Under the pieces are notes generated by a model. The model made no database searches. It had not been told where the DNA came from and was given only the letters and a program-made list of their open reading frames with translations. From Filomicrobium insigne (lineage in GTDB: Bacteria; Pseudomonadota; Alphaproteobacteria; Rhizobiales; Hyphomicrobiaceae): DNA of 64,000 nucleotides. Positions 55,502 through 64,000 of the stretch are shown here, piece after piece. The DNA lies in the NCBI RefSeq assembly GCF_900104305.1, contig NZ_FNJC01000002.1, positions 620,001 through 684,000 on the forward strand. Direction: 5' to 3'. A program made the position numbers and the translations under genes. Numbering within the stretch: position 1 is the stretch's first letter; each line of letters starts with the position of its first letter.

Positions 55502-58500
55502 ATGGAGAAGGAAACGCGCAACGCGATCCAGTCGGCGACGCAAAAGGCCCGCCGCGTGCTCGAGGATGATTTCCGGGAGCAGCTCGAGGGCGTCTACGAC
55601 ATCCACGTCGACGGATCGATCGCACCCCAGGCCGGCCCGCACCTGTCAGCCAAGGAGCAACGGCTACGCGACCGCATTGTCGCGGCCATCGAACACAAGC
55701 GCGCCGGTGGCATGAAGGCCGACCAAGCCATGCTCGACTATCTGCGCGATGCCGCCTTCACGACGCTGAACCGCATCGTCGCGCTGAAGATGCTCGAGGC
55801 CCGCGAGATCGTGCAGGAGTGCATCTCGCGCGGAGACGCATCTTCGGGCTTCAACGAGTTCAGCGGCCTCGCGCCGGGCATCAGATTTCCGGACGGCAGC
55901 GGTTATCGGCTCTATCTCGAATGCATCTTCGACGAGCTGTCGACCGAGGTGAAGGTTCTCTTCGACCGGCGTGATCCCTCCGCCGTGCTCTGGCCGAAGC
56001 GGGGCACATTCGAGCAGATATTGGAGATCCTCAACGCGCCGGAGCTTGCCGGCGTGTGGGGCGAGGATGAGACCATTGGCTGGGTCTACCAGTTCTTCAA
56101 CGGGCATGACGAGCGCCGCAAGATGCGCGAGGAGAGCCAGGCGCCGCGCAATAGCCGGGAGCTCGCCGTCCGCAACCAGTTCTTCACTCCGCGCTATGTC
56201 GTGCAATTTCTCTCCGACAACACGCTCGGGCGCATTTGGTACGAGATGCGTGGCGGCGATACCCGCCTCAAAGACGTATGCGACTACATGATGCGTCGGC
56301 CGGAGGAGACCTGGGAGGCGCGCGCCAAGAAAGACCCGCGTGACATGCGCGTGCTCGACCCGGCCTGCGGCTCCGGTCACTTCCTGCTCTACTGCTTCGA
56401 TCTGCTGCTCGTCATGTACGAGGAGGGATGGGCGGACGAATCCTCACCGGCGAGCGAGGTGACTGGCAAGACACTTCGTGAGGACTATCCCGAGATCGCC
56501 GGGCTCAGGGCGGCCCTGCCGGGGTTGATCCTTCGCCACAATCTGCATGGCGTCGACATCGATCCGCGATGTGCTCAAATCGGTCAGCTGGCGCTGTGGA
56601 TGCGGACGCAGCGGGCGTTCAAGGAGTTCGGCATCGGCCGAGCCGAACGGCCGATCATCAAACGCGCCAACATCGTAATTGCCGAGCCGATGCCGGGCGA
56701 GAAGGATCTGCTTAAGGAGTTCCTGGCCGAGCTGAAGGAGGACAAGCTCGAAGGGCTCATCCGCCGCGTGCTTGACGTGCCGGCCGACAAGCGGGTGCGC
56801 GCGACCAAGGCGATGGCAGACAGCCTCGCCGAGCTGGTCGAGACGGTATGGGATGGCATGAAGCTCGCCGGCGATATGGGCACGCTTCTCAAGATCGAGC
56901 GCGATCTGGCTCGCGCGATCGAGAAAGGTCGCGCCGAGTGGGAGGACACGCTGCCGCTGTTCCGCGTCGCGGACTATGGCCTTGGCGGCATCACCAACGA
57001 GAAGCTCGTTCGCGTCGTGCCGGGCGAGCAGGAGGACTTCTGGACGAAGGCCGAGAAGCTCGTGTTCCAGGCTTTGGCGGACTACGCGGCTGCAGCGAGC
57101 GGCACAGGCAATGCGCGGCGGAGGCTGTTTGCAGAGGATGCTGCGCAGGGGTTTGCGCTCGCTGATCTTATGTCGCAGCGCTTCGATGTTCTCCTAATGA
57201 ACCCGCCATTTGGATTGGCGACTGATGCCGGCCAAGACTATTTATCGAAACGATATGAGGGTGCACACACCGATATCTATGCGGCCTTTTGTCGACGCGG
57301 CATTGAACTTGTTCCCACGGGCCGAATCGGTGCGATCACATCGAGGTCATTTCTGGTCAATCCTCGTCACGAAGATTTTCGGACTATTGATATTATTCCA
57401 ACGTTGGAAGTCCTGGCGGACCTTGGCCTCGGTGTGATGGATGGAGCCGCAGTTGAAGCTGCTGCTTATGTCCTGCAAACAGTGCTTCCGATACGAGATC
57501 GCTTCATTGCCTGCAGGCTAGCTCCAAGCCAGCTGGAGAATTCCGGAGCAGGCGACAAATGGACGTACGTCGACAGGGATGCGACGCGAGCATTACCTGG
57601 AGCGATGATACTTTATTCACTTCCAGCGTCTGTAAACGCCATCCTGAGAGAATGCGTGCCGCTTGAGCCATCCAAAGGAACCGCTCGCGAGGGAATGAAG
57701 TCATTCGACGATTTCCGCTTTTTGCGACTGTGGTGGGAAGTGGCTCCCAACACGATCGGTTGGGGGAAGGCATGGACACCCTACGCAAAGGGCGGTGGCT
57801 ATGGCGTTTACTATCAGCCCTCCATGCTAACAATCAACTGGAGGTCAGACGGCTCTGAACTGCGCGCGTTGAATCTCCAGATCAACGGCTCAACTGCCCA
57901 AGTGCGTCAGGCATCCACTTACTGGGGGCGTTCGGGAGCTACGTATTCTAGAAGGTCGACGGGATTTACAGCTAAGGCACTGCCTAACGGACACATTTTC
58001 GCCACTATGGGCCCCGCGGTACTCTATACGGAAGAGGCAGAGAAGCGTCACCTTTACTATCTTCTGGGGTGGCTCAATTCCAGATTTGTCCGCTTCTTGA
58101 TCGAGCTGCAAGCAAATAAGCAAAACTATTTGACAGGAATTTTGAAGCGGCTGCCATGGCGGGAGCCAGACAACGAGGTGCACCAATCTGTCCTGTCTGC
58201 AGTACGCGGGGCCTGCAATGCGCTCGAACGGCATTATAGCTACCGGGACACAGATCCGCGCTTTAGAGGGCTTCCGGCTAGTTCATCGATAAAAGAACTG
58301 CATGAAGCGTTGTGCAACATACACAAACTAGCCGTCAATAACACGTTGCGTGCTCTTGAGAAATGCGATCGCGCCATCGACTCTGTCTATGGCGTCGAGC
58401 CGAGCACAATAAAGGAGATAGTCGACAATGTTGGCGCGTCATCATTCGGAGATGTAGCGCCTCGTCTTGACGCGCCTACCGTGCACTGGACGACGATGTC

Positions 58501-59494
58501 TAGCATTTCGGTTGCACTTGGTGTGGCGTTTGGAAGGTGTCGGGAGATTCTAGAAAAATCAGGAGTAGCAGGAGAGTGCTTCGAGGCGCCCGATTTCAAA
58601 AAGTGGTCTGTGGCAGATGGCGCGCGTCCAGAACCTGACATTTTGGTCGATGACCCAGGTGGGAATGCCGATGTGGTTGAGGCAATCGAGAAAATGCTAG
58701 ACACTGCCCTGACGGGTGGCTGGAAAGCCGATGTGCTAGAGATAAGACGGGCAATTCAAGACAGTGGACCGAAGGGATTCTTCACATTCCACTGCAACGC
58801 ATACTCCGAAGGCGGGCGCAAAGCGCCAATCTATTGGCAACTCGCTACGCCTTCGGCCAGTTACTCGGTCTGGCTCTACATCCATGCGTTCACCAAGGAC
58901 ACGCTGTTCCGCGTCCAAAACGACTACGTGGCGCCCAAGCTCGCGCATGAGGAGCGCCAGCTCGAGACGCTACGCGCCGAGGCCGGGCCCGATCCCGTCA
59001 CCGCGCAGCGCAAGGCCATTGAGGCCCAGGAAGCCTTCGTGGAGGAGCTGCGGGCCTTCCTCGACGAGGTGAAGCGCGTCGCGCCGCTCTGGAATCCAAA
59101 CCTCGACGACGGCGTGATCATCAACTTCGCGCCGCTCTGGCGCCTCGTGCCGCAACACAAGCCCTGGCAGAAGGAGCTGAAATCGACGTGGGACGCACTC
59201 TGCGCCGGCAAGTACGACTGGGCGCACCTTGCCATGCTTCTCTGGCCCGAGCGCGCCGTCCCTAAGTGTGCAGAGGACCGCAGCCTCGCCATCGCCCACA
59301 ACCTCGAGGACGTGTTCTGGTATCAGGACGAGAACGCAAAGTGGAAGCCACGCGAAGAGCCGACGCGGCCGATTGATGCGCTCGTGAACGAGCGCACGTC
59401 GTCCGCTGTGAAGGCGGCACTCAAGAGCCTGATGGAGGCGCCGGAGCCGACGAGCAGCGCCCGACGCACGCGGCGGGGGAGACGACGAACATGA
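55502..59494 (+). CDS. pglX: PglX adenine-specific DNA methyltransferase
   Basis: A 1330-residue N6-adenine methyltransferase that marks host DNA at a short non-palindromic site. The SAM-binding motif is DPACGSGHF (from residue 286) and the catalytic motif is NPPF (567-570). The N-terminal helical domain and the C-terminal coiled-coil are typical of PglX. The region from about 57170 to 58880 is visibly poorer in G+C than the flanks (27 of 60 in the line at 57361 against 43 of 60 at 58981, hand counts) and includes the presumed target-recognition part, suggesting exchange. ATG has a weak GAGAAAG site; its stop overlaps pglZ. Confidence 0.94.
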   Translation: MEKETRNAIQSATQKARRVLEDDFREQLEGVYDIHVDGSIAPQAGPHLSAKEQRLRDRIVAAIEHKRAGGMKADQAMLDYLRDAAFTTLNRIVALKMLEAREIVQECISRGDASSGFNEFSGLAPGIRFPDGSGYRLYLECIFDELSTEVKVLFDRRDPSAVLWPKRGTFEQILEILNAPELAGVWGEDETIGWVYQFFNGHDERRKMREESQAPRNSRELAVRNQFFTPRYVVQFLSDNTLGRIWYEMRGGDTRLKDVCDYMMRRPEETWEARAKKDPRDMRVLDPACGSGHFLLYCFDLLLVMYEEGWADESSPASEVTGKTLREDYPEIAGLRAALPGLILRHNLHGVDIDPRCAQIGQLALWMRTQRAFKEFGIGRAERPIIKRANIVIAEPMPGEKDLLKEFLAELKEDKLEGLIRRVLDVPADKRVRATKAMADSLAELVETVWDGMKLAGDMGTLLKIERDLARAIEKGRAEWEDTLPLFRVADYGLGGITNEKLVRVVPGEQEDFWTKAEKLVFQALADYAAAASGTGNARRRLFAEDAAQGFALADLMSQRFDVLLMNPPFGLATDAGQDYLSKRYEGAHTDIYAAFCRRGIELVPTGRIGAITSRSFLVNPRHEDFRTIDIIPTLEVLADLGLGVMDGAAVEAAAYVLQTVLPIRDRFIACRLAPSQLENSGAGDKWTYVDRDATRALPGAMILYSLPASVNAILRECVPLEPSKGTAREGMKSFDDFRFLRLWWEVAPNTIGWGKAWTPYAKGGGYGVYYQPSMLTINWRSDGSELRALNLQINGSTAQVRQASTYWGRSGATYSRRSTGFTAKALPNGHIFATMGPAVLYTEEAEKRHLYYLLGWLNSRFVRFLIELQANKQNYLTGILKRLPWREPDNEVHQSVLSAVRGACNALERHYSYRDTDPRFRGLPASSSIKELHEALCNIHKLAVNNTLRALEKCDRAIDSVYGVEPSTIKEIVDNVGASSFGDVAPRLDAPTVHWTTMSSISVALGVAFGRCREILEKSGVAGECFEAPDFKKWSVADGARPEPDILVDDPGGNADVVEAIEKMLDTALTGGWKADVLEIRRAIQDSGPKGFFTFHCNAYSEGGRKAPIYWQLATPSASYSVWLYIHAFTKDTLFRVQNDYVAPKLAHEERQLETLRAEAGPDPVTAQRKAIEAQEAFVEELRAFLDEVKRVAPLWNPNLDDGVIINFAPLWRLVPQHKPWQKELKSTWDALCAGKYDWAHLAMLLWPERAVPKCAEDRSLAIAHNLEDVFWYQDENAKWKPREEPTRPIDALVNERTSSAVKAALKSLMEAPEPTSSARRTRRGRRRT

Positions 59495-62076
59495 CGACAG
59501 CCGAGACCGCCGATCCTCATCCGCTTCACGTCTATATCGCCCGCCTGATCGCCGATCGGCTGAAAGAGCGTCATGTGGTCGTCATCTACGACAAGAACGA
59601 AGAGCTGCGGCCGTTCTTCGCCGAGCTGACAACAGAGCCCGCCACGGATGCGCTCGTGGCCGTGCGCGTCGGTTATCGTACGCCGCACCTGTGCGTATAC
59701 GACGGCTCGTTCCTCAAAGTGCGCTTCCTCGTGGAGCCCGTCACTGGCGGTGAGGTGCCCGAGGACACGTTGATCTACGTTCCCGGCCGAGAGCGCGACG
59801 AGCAAGGTTCTCTGCTCATGGAACTCGAAAAAGGTGGCGACCTGTACCGGGTTCCAGCCCTGAAGCAGCTTGCCCGCAACGTCCTGCGCAAGCGATTCAC
59901 CGACGTCGCCATCGACGAGATGCTGAAGTCCGATGCCCTGCGCTACTCGGATTTCGCGCGCATGAGCCAAGACGATGGAGCTGCTGAGGGGCCGTCGCTG
60001 CTCAAGGGCATTTTCGGCGTGACCGATAGCCTGTCGATCCTGACCGAATGGCTGGCCAACAGCGTCCACGATGCCGAGATCGTCGCGAAAGGCGCCGAAG
60101 CGGAGCTGCGCGGTCTAGCGGACGCGCGTTTGGGCACGAGCCTCCCGCAGGATGCCGATATGGCACGCCTGCGAGCGAACGTCGCCCGGCATGTGTTGGC
60201 AAACGAATTCCGCTCCGACCTTTCGCCCAAAGCCAAACTGACAGCAGCGGCCCAGCAGGCCCTAAGCGGGATTGCCGCCCCGTCTATGGCAGAGCAATCC
60301 CGCTCCATCACCGAAATTTGCCGTCGGTTGCGTGAACGGTACGCTACGGCCTACGTGTCGCTCGCCGATCAGGTCGAGCAGGATCTCAACCTCAAGGCGG
60401 ATCAGGATCTCGGCAGCTTGCTCGGCTGTGTCGACACCCTCCGTTTTGAGGAACAGTCCGTCGCCTTGGCGTGCTTCAATCTAATTGCTGCAGGCAATTT
60501 TAAGGAAGCGAAGGGCCTCGTTGATGCGCGGTCCGAGAGCTTCTGGATAGATCGTGACGTGACTCGGCTGACGGTCTGGCAGGCCTGCCGCTTGATGCTG
60601 GATCTCGGCATCGCCGCCGAGCAGGCGGATGGGCGGATGAAGAAAGCCAACGGTAACGCCGCAGCATGGGTCGAGCGGTACGTAGATTCACAGGATGGTT
60701 GGCACCAACTTGATCGTGTCCAGAGGCGGCTCGAGGCGATCCTTCCCGAACTTGAGGATGAGATTCCGGAAAGGGCCATCGGCCGCGTGCGCGCGATCTA
60801 TGATGATGCTGTGCGCCGCATGTCGGAGGGGTTCCTCAGTGCGTTTGAAAAGGGCGGCTGTACCATCCCGAGCGTCTTGCATCAGACCCGCGTCTGGTCT
60901 GAGCTGGTGCAGCCACTCCCGAAACCGGTCGTACTCATGGTCGTGGACGCCTTGCGTTACGAGATGGGCGCAGAGCTTGCGGGGCGTATTGCGAATCTCG
61001 GCGAGATCCAGTTGAGACCGGCGATTGCTGCGCTCCCGTCTATCACTCCTATAGGAATGGGCGCGCTCCTGCCCGGCGCCTCGTCGGACTTCGCAATAGG
61101 GACTCAGAACGGCAGATTTGGTGCAGTTGTCGGTGGTGCGTTCTGTCCAGACCTCTCTGCACGCTTGAAGTATCTGAAGGCTCAAGTTCCGGAATTTCTT
61201 GACCTCACGCTCGACGACACGCTTTCAGGTAACACCAAGTCATTGAAGAAGCGCTTAGGCACGGCCAAGGTCATCCTGATCCGATCAACCGAGATCGATG
61301 CAGCGGGCGAGAACACGGGTACCGTCTCTGCGCGCCGCATCATGGAGCGGGTCATCGAGGACATTGCAAGATGCCTCCAGCGCATTGCCGCGGCGGGCAT
61401 CGAGAATGTCGTCATTACCGCAGATCACGGCCACCTCTTCTTCGCGTCGGATCGCGTTGCTTCCATGCGTATCGACGCGCCGGGCGGCGATACCGCTGAC
61501 CTTCACCGCCGGTGCTGGACCGGAAGAGGTGGTGCGACGCCACCTGGCAGTGTCCGTATCCCAGGCTCTAGGTTGGGTTATAATACGGACCTTGACGTGG
61601 TGCTCCCGGCAAGCATCTCAGTGTTCAAATCCGGGGGCGATCTTGCCTACCATCACGGCGGCGCTTCTCTCCAGGAGATGGTGATCCCGGTCATCAAGGC
61701 GCTCCTCAAGACCAAGCCAGAAGGCCGATCGGAGAAGAATGCAGTTACCGTCGGCCACGATTTCGACGCGGTCACTAATCGTATCTTCTCAGTAAGGATC
61801 GAGCTTGGCGGCGCCGCCAAAAACCTCTTCGAACAGCCTCGTCGCGTTCGGCCCATTGTTGTTTCAGGAGAGCGGCAGGTTGCGGCAGCTGGCGTGGCCG
61901 TGGGAGCTCCATTAGAGGATGGCTGTCTTTTACTAGAGCCTGGGGTTCCAGCGACTGCAGGGTTCATTTTGACCGACGACACCGTTGAGGCCGTTCGGAT
62001 CCAAGTGCTGGACGCCGATACCGACGCGTTACTCTTCCTTTCACCCCAGGATCTGCCAGTCCGGCTCGGAGTCTAG
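59491..62076 (+). CDS. pglZ: PglZ BREX alkaline-phosphatase-superfamily protein
   Basis: An 861-residue protein with a PglZ domain of the alkaline phosphatase superfamily. Metal-site motifs are visible in MVVDALRYEMG (about residues 481-491) and VVITADHGHLFF (about 640-651). The N-terminal 450 residues are helical. PglZ interacts with PglX in characterised systems. It overlaps pglX by 4 bases (ATGA) and is three bases from brxL. Confidence 0.93.
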   Translation: MTTAETADPHPLHVYIARLIADRLKERHVVVIYDKNEELRPFFAELTTEPATDALVAVRVGYRTPHLCVYDGSFLKVRFLVEPVTGGEVPEDTLIYVPGRERDEQGSLLMELEKGGDLYRVPALKQLARNVLRKRFTDVAIDEMLKSDALRYSDFARMSQDDGAAEGPSLLKGIFGVTDSLSILTEWLANSVHDAEIVAKGAEAELRGLADARLGTSLPQDADMARLRANVARHVLANEFRSDLSPKAKLTAAAQQALSGIAAPSMAEQSRSITEICRRLRERYATAYVSLADQVEQDLNLKADQDLGSLLGCVDTLRFEEQSVALACFNLIAAGNFKEAKGLVDARSESFWIDRDVTRLTVWQACRLMLDLGIAAEQADGRMKKANGNAAAWVERYVDSQDGWHQLDRVQRRLEAILPELEDEIPERAIGRVRAIYDDAVRRMSEGFLSAFEKGGCTIPSVLHQTRVWSELVQPLPKPVVLMVVDALRYEMGAELAGRIANLGEIQLRPAIAALPSITPIGMGALLPGASSDFAIGTQNGRFGAVVGGAFCPDLSARLKYLKAQVPEFLDLTLDDTLSGNTKSLKKRLGTAKVILIRSTEIDAAGENTGTVSARRIMERVIEDIARCLQRIAAAGIENVVITADHGHLFFASDRVASMRIDAPGGDTADLHRRCWTGRGGATPPGSVRIPGSRLGYNTDLDVVLPASISVFKSGGDLAYHHGGASLQEMVIPVIKALLKTKPEGRSEKNAVTVGHDFDAVTNRIFSVRIELGGAAKNLFEQPRRVRPIVVSGERQVAAAGVAVGAPLEDGCLLLEPGVPATAGFILTDDTVEAVRIQVLDADTDALLFLSPQDLPVRLGV

Positions 62077-62079
62077 ACG

Positions 62080-64000
62080 ATGTCGACGCCAGTACGGGAC
62101 GCCCTCGACGACAAAGTGAACCGCGTCTTCGCCGGCAAGGTGGTGCGTAAGGACCTCGTTCGACGGGTGAAGGTCGGCGCAAATGTGCCAGTGTTCGTGC
62201 TCGAATATCTGCTCGGAAAATATTGTGCCTCGTCGGATGAGATGGCCATTCAGATGGGTCTCCAGGTCGTCAACGCGACGTTGAGCGAGAATTACATCCG
62301 ACCGGATGAGTCTATGAAGGCGCAAAGCAAGGTCAAGGAAAAGGGCCGATGGACGTTCATCGACAAGGTCAAGGTCCGCCTTGTCGATTCCGACTACTGG
62401 GCCGAAGTGAACAACTTCGGCAGCCGCAACGTGCATATCCCAAACCAGTACGTCAGGGACTACGAGCGGCTCCTGACCGGCGGGATCTGGGCGCAAATCG
62501 ACATGCGCTTCGAGTACGATGAGGAAGGCAAGGGCAAGAATCCCTTCTGGATTGACAAATTGGTGCCTATCCAGGTCGCCACCTTCAATCTCGAAGAGTA
62601 TCAACGCCTTCGTGCGGAATTCACCGTCGACGAGTGGATGGATCTGATCCTCCGGAGCATGGGCTACGAGCCCTCCGAGATGTCCCGCCGTCTCAAACTG
62701 TTGTTCCTAACGCGCCTAATACCGCTGTGCGAGCGCAACTATAACCTCGTGGAGCTTGGGCCGCGAGGCACTGGTAAGAGTTATGTCGTTCAGGAGGTCT
62801 CCCCCTATGCAGCCCTCATGACGGGACCGACGACCGTCGCCAACCTATTCGGGCATATGGGAGGACGCTCCAAAGGCCTCGTGCAGATTTGGGATGTCGT
62901 CGGCTTCGACGAAGTCGCCGATCTCGAGAAGATGCCGAAAGAGGTCGTCACCACCATGAAGACCTACTGCGAGTCGGGATCCTATCAGCGTGGTCAGGAG
63001 GCAGCGTCCGGCGAAGCGAGCGTCGCCATGTTCGGCAACACGAACCAGCCGATCGACGCGATGGTTCAGTCCGGCCACCTCTTTGAGCCGATGCCTGAAG
63101 TCATTCGCGATGACATGGCCTTTATCGATCGCCTCCATTTCTATCTTCCGGGCTGGGAAATCCCGAAGATGAGAAACGAGCTTTTCACGGATCACTACGG
63201 CTTCGTCGTCGACTATCTGGCAGAAGCACTGCGCGAGCTGCGCCGGCACAATTTCACAGAGGTCCCCGACCGCTACTTTACCATGGGATCGCATCTCGTG
63301 TCCCGGGATCGAAAGGCCGTCAAGCGTACGGTCTCCGGGCTCATGAAGATCCTCTATCCCGACGGCAAAGCCACTCGCGACGAGGTAGCCGAGATCCTCG
63401 AATTTGCATTGGAAGGCCGGCGCCGAGTGAAAGAGCAGCTGAAAAAGATGGGCTCTTTCGAGTACTACCACACCTCGTTCAGCTATACGGATTCCGAGAC
63501 AGGAGAGGAGCGCTTCGTCGGCGTCCCGGAACAAGGCGGCCGCAACATGATCTCGTCCGATCCGCTGCCCCCGGGCAGCGTCTACGCGGCAAGCGTCGCG
63601 GCCGACGGTACCGTCGGGCTTTTCAGGGTCGAGGTCTCGATCAGCACAGGCGCCGCCAAGTTGAGAACGGCCGGCGGGATCAGCGGCGCCACAAAGGAAT
63701 CCATTAATCGGGCCTTCAGCTACATGCTCGCTCGCAAGGCCGAGCTTACGATCGGTCGGGAGCTCGACAGCTCCGATCTCCACGTCGAGGTGATCGACCT
63801 GCTCAACAACCGCGTCGAGGGAGAAATCGGCCTCGCGTTCTTCGTTGCCGCATTCTCCGCTCTGAAGAAAGCTGCTCCCGCCGCCGCACTGCTGATCCTC
63901 GGCGACCTCAGCGTGCAGGGCAACATCAAGGGCGTAAGGTCGTTGGTCGAACCGCTGCAAATCGCCATGGATAACGGCGCCAAGCGCGCGCTCATTCCGC
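62080..64000 (+). CDS. brxL: BrxL Lon-like AAA+ BREX protein (partial)
   Basis: The frame is open from the ATG at 62080 to the right edge (640 residues seen, C-terminus cut). An AAA+ domain has Walker A GPRGTGKS (about residues 227-234) and a Walker B-like region VVGFDEVADL (about 273-282). A Lon-protease-like C-terminal domain begins near residue 480, but the catalytic Ser loop (PSAG in Lon) reads EGEIG (about 578-582) and the expected Lys position reads in GVRSLVEP, so peptidase activity looks lost. Known BrxL is a DNA-binding AAA+ ring that blocks phage replication. It starts three bases after pglZ. Confidence 0.93.
   Translation, partial: MSTPVRDALDDKVNRVFAGKVVRKDLVRRVKVGANVPVFVLEYLLGKYCASSDEMAIQMGLQVVNATLSENYIRPDESMKAQSKVKEKGRWTFIDKVKVRLVDSDYWAEVNNFGSRNVHIPNQYVRDYERLLTGGIWAQIDMRFEYDEEGKGKNPFWIDKLVPIQVATFNLEEYQRLRAEFTVDEWMDLILRSMGYEPSEMSRRLKLLFLTRLIPLCERNYNLVELGPRGTGKSYVVQEVSPYAALMTGPTTVANLFGHMGGRSKGLVQIWDVVGFDEVADLEKMPKEVVTTMKTYCESGSYQRGQEAASGEASVAMFGNTNQPIDAMVQSGHLFEPMPEVIRDDMAFIDRLHFYLPGWEIPKMRNELFTDHYGFVVDYLAEALRELRRHNFTEVPDRYFTMGSHLVSRDRKAVKRTVSGLMKILYPDGKATRDEVAEILEFALEGRRRVKEQLKKMGSFEYYHTSFSYTDSETGEERFVGVPEQGGRNMISSDPLPPGSVYAASVAADGTVGLFRVEVSISTGAAKLRTAGGISGATKESINRAFSYMLARKAELTIGRELDSSDLHVEVIDLLNNRVEGEIGLAFFVAAFSALKKAAPAAALLILGDLSVQGNIKGVRSLVEPLQIAMDNGAKRALIP

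Larger units (their letters stand above)
38586..64000. mobile_element. Defence-type genomic island at tRNA-fMet (right end outside window)
   Basis: Immediately after the initiator tRNA and its terminator, core housekeeping genes end and an uninterrupted set of phage-defence-like genes begins, with visibly higher G+C and G+C-rich codons. As a rough hand count, the 60-base line at 23041 has 32 G+C and the line at 41221 has 38; a sliding window would be needed. A tyrosine-recombinase relic lies inside at about 49.4 kb. No intact integrase and no second copy of the tRNA 3' end is seen, so the right boundary lies beyond 64000. Confidence 0.6.

Overview
The window reads as a chromosomal segment of an alphaproteobacterium of the Hyphomicrobiales (Rhizobiales) type. 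The evidence is the cytochrome c oxidase assembly cluster that runs on into thrC and an M16 peptidase, together with an IalB-family protein, a phasin, a BcsS-like barrel protein and an RgtDEF-like lipid A sugar-transfer set. A genus cannot be fixed from the sequence alone.

Positions 1-13041 are one minus-strand block: ctaC-ctaD-ctaB-coxF-like-ctaG-ctaE-DUF983-surf1, then thrC, an M16 processing peptidase, a GNAT acetyltransferase and a large membrane PAS-GGDEF-EAL protein cut by the left edge. Positions 13491-38156 are ordinary accessory chromosome: IalB and rhodanese periplasmic proteins, a PcfJ-like protein, a phasin, a TetR-controlled RND efflux operon, a DUF533 protein, a DevBCA-like ABC exporter, DUF2147, an alpha/beta hydrolase, a 602-residue membrane protein of unknown function, a fused pabB-pabC, and a GT39/GT2/LAB_N set for envelope glycosylation. 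Three hairpin terminators separate some of these units.

An initiator tRNA-Met gene (38451-38527) marks a sharp change. From about 38.6 kb to the right edge the DNA looks like a defence island. It holds, in order, a WYL regulator; a metallo-beta-lactamase-fold protein; a single protein with E2-like, E1-like and JAB domains; a patatin-like phospholipase; a 1429-residue endonuclease-like/STAND NTPase; a frameshifted tyrosine-recombinase relic; a lone Phd/YefM antitoxin; and a BREX operon (brxE-brxA-brxB-brxC-pglX-pglZ-brxL, the last cut by the right edge).

The best candidate for an undescribed system is the tightly overlapping three-gene unit MBL / E2-E1-JAB / patatin (40109-44669). It carries ubiquitin-like conjugation and deconjugation chemistry plus a lipase effector, as in type II CBASS, but no CD-NTase and no ubiquitin-like protein is visible. 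The MBL protein ends in a free glycine and is a possible conjugation substrate. The BREX operon is also unusual: it begins with BrxE (a type 6 marker) but ends with BrxL (type 1/4).
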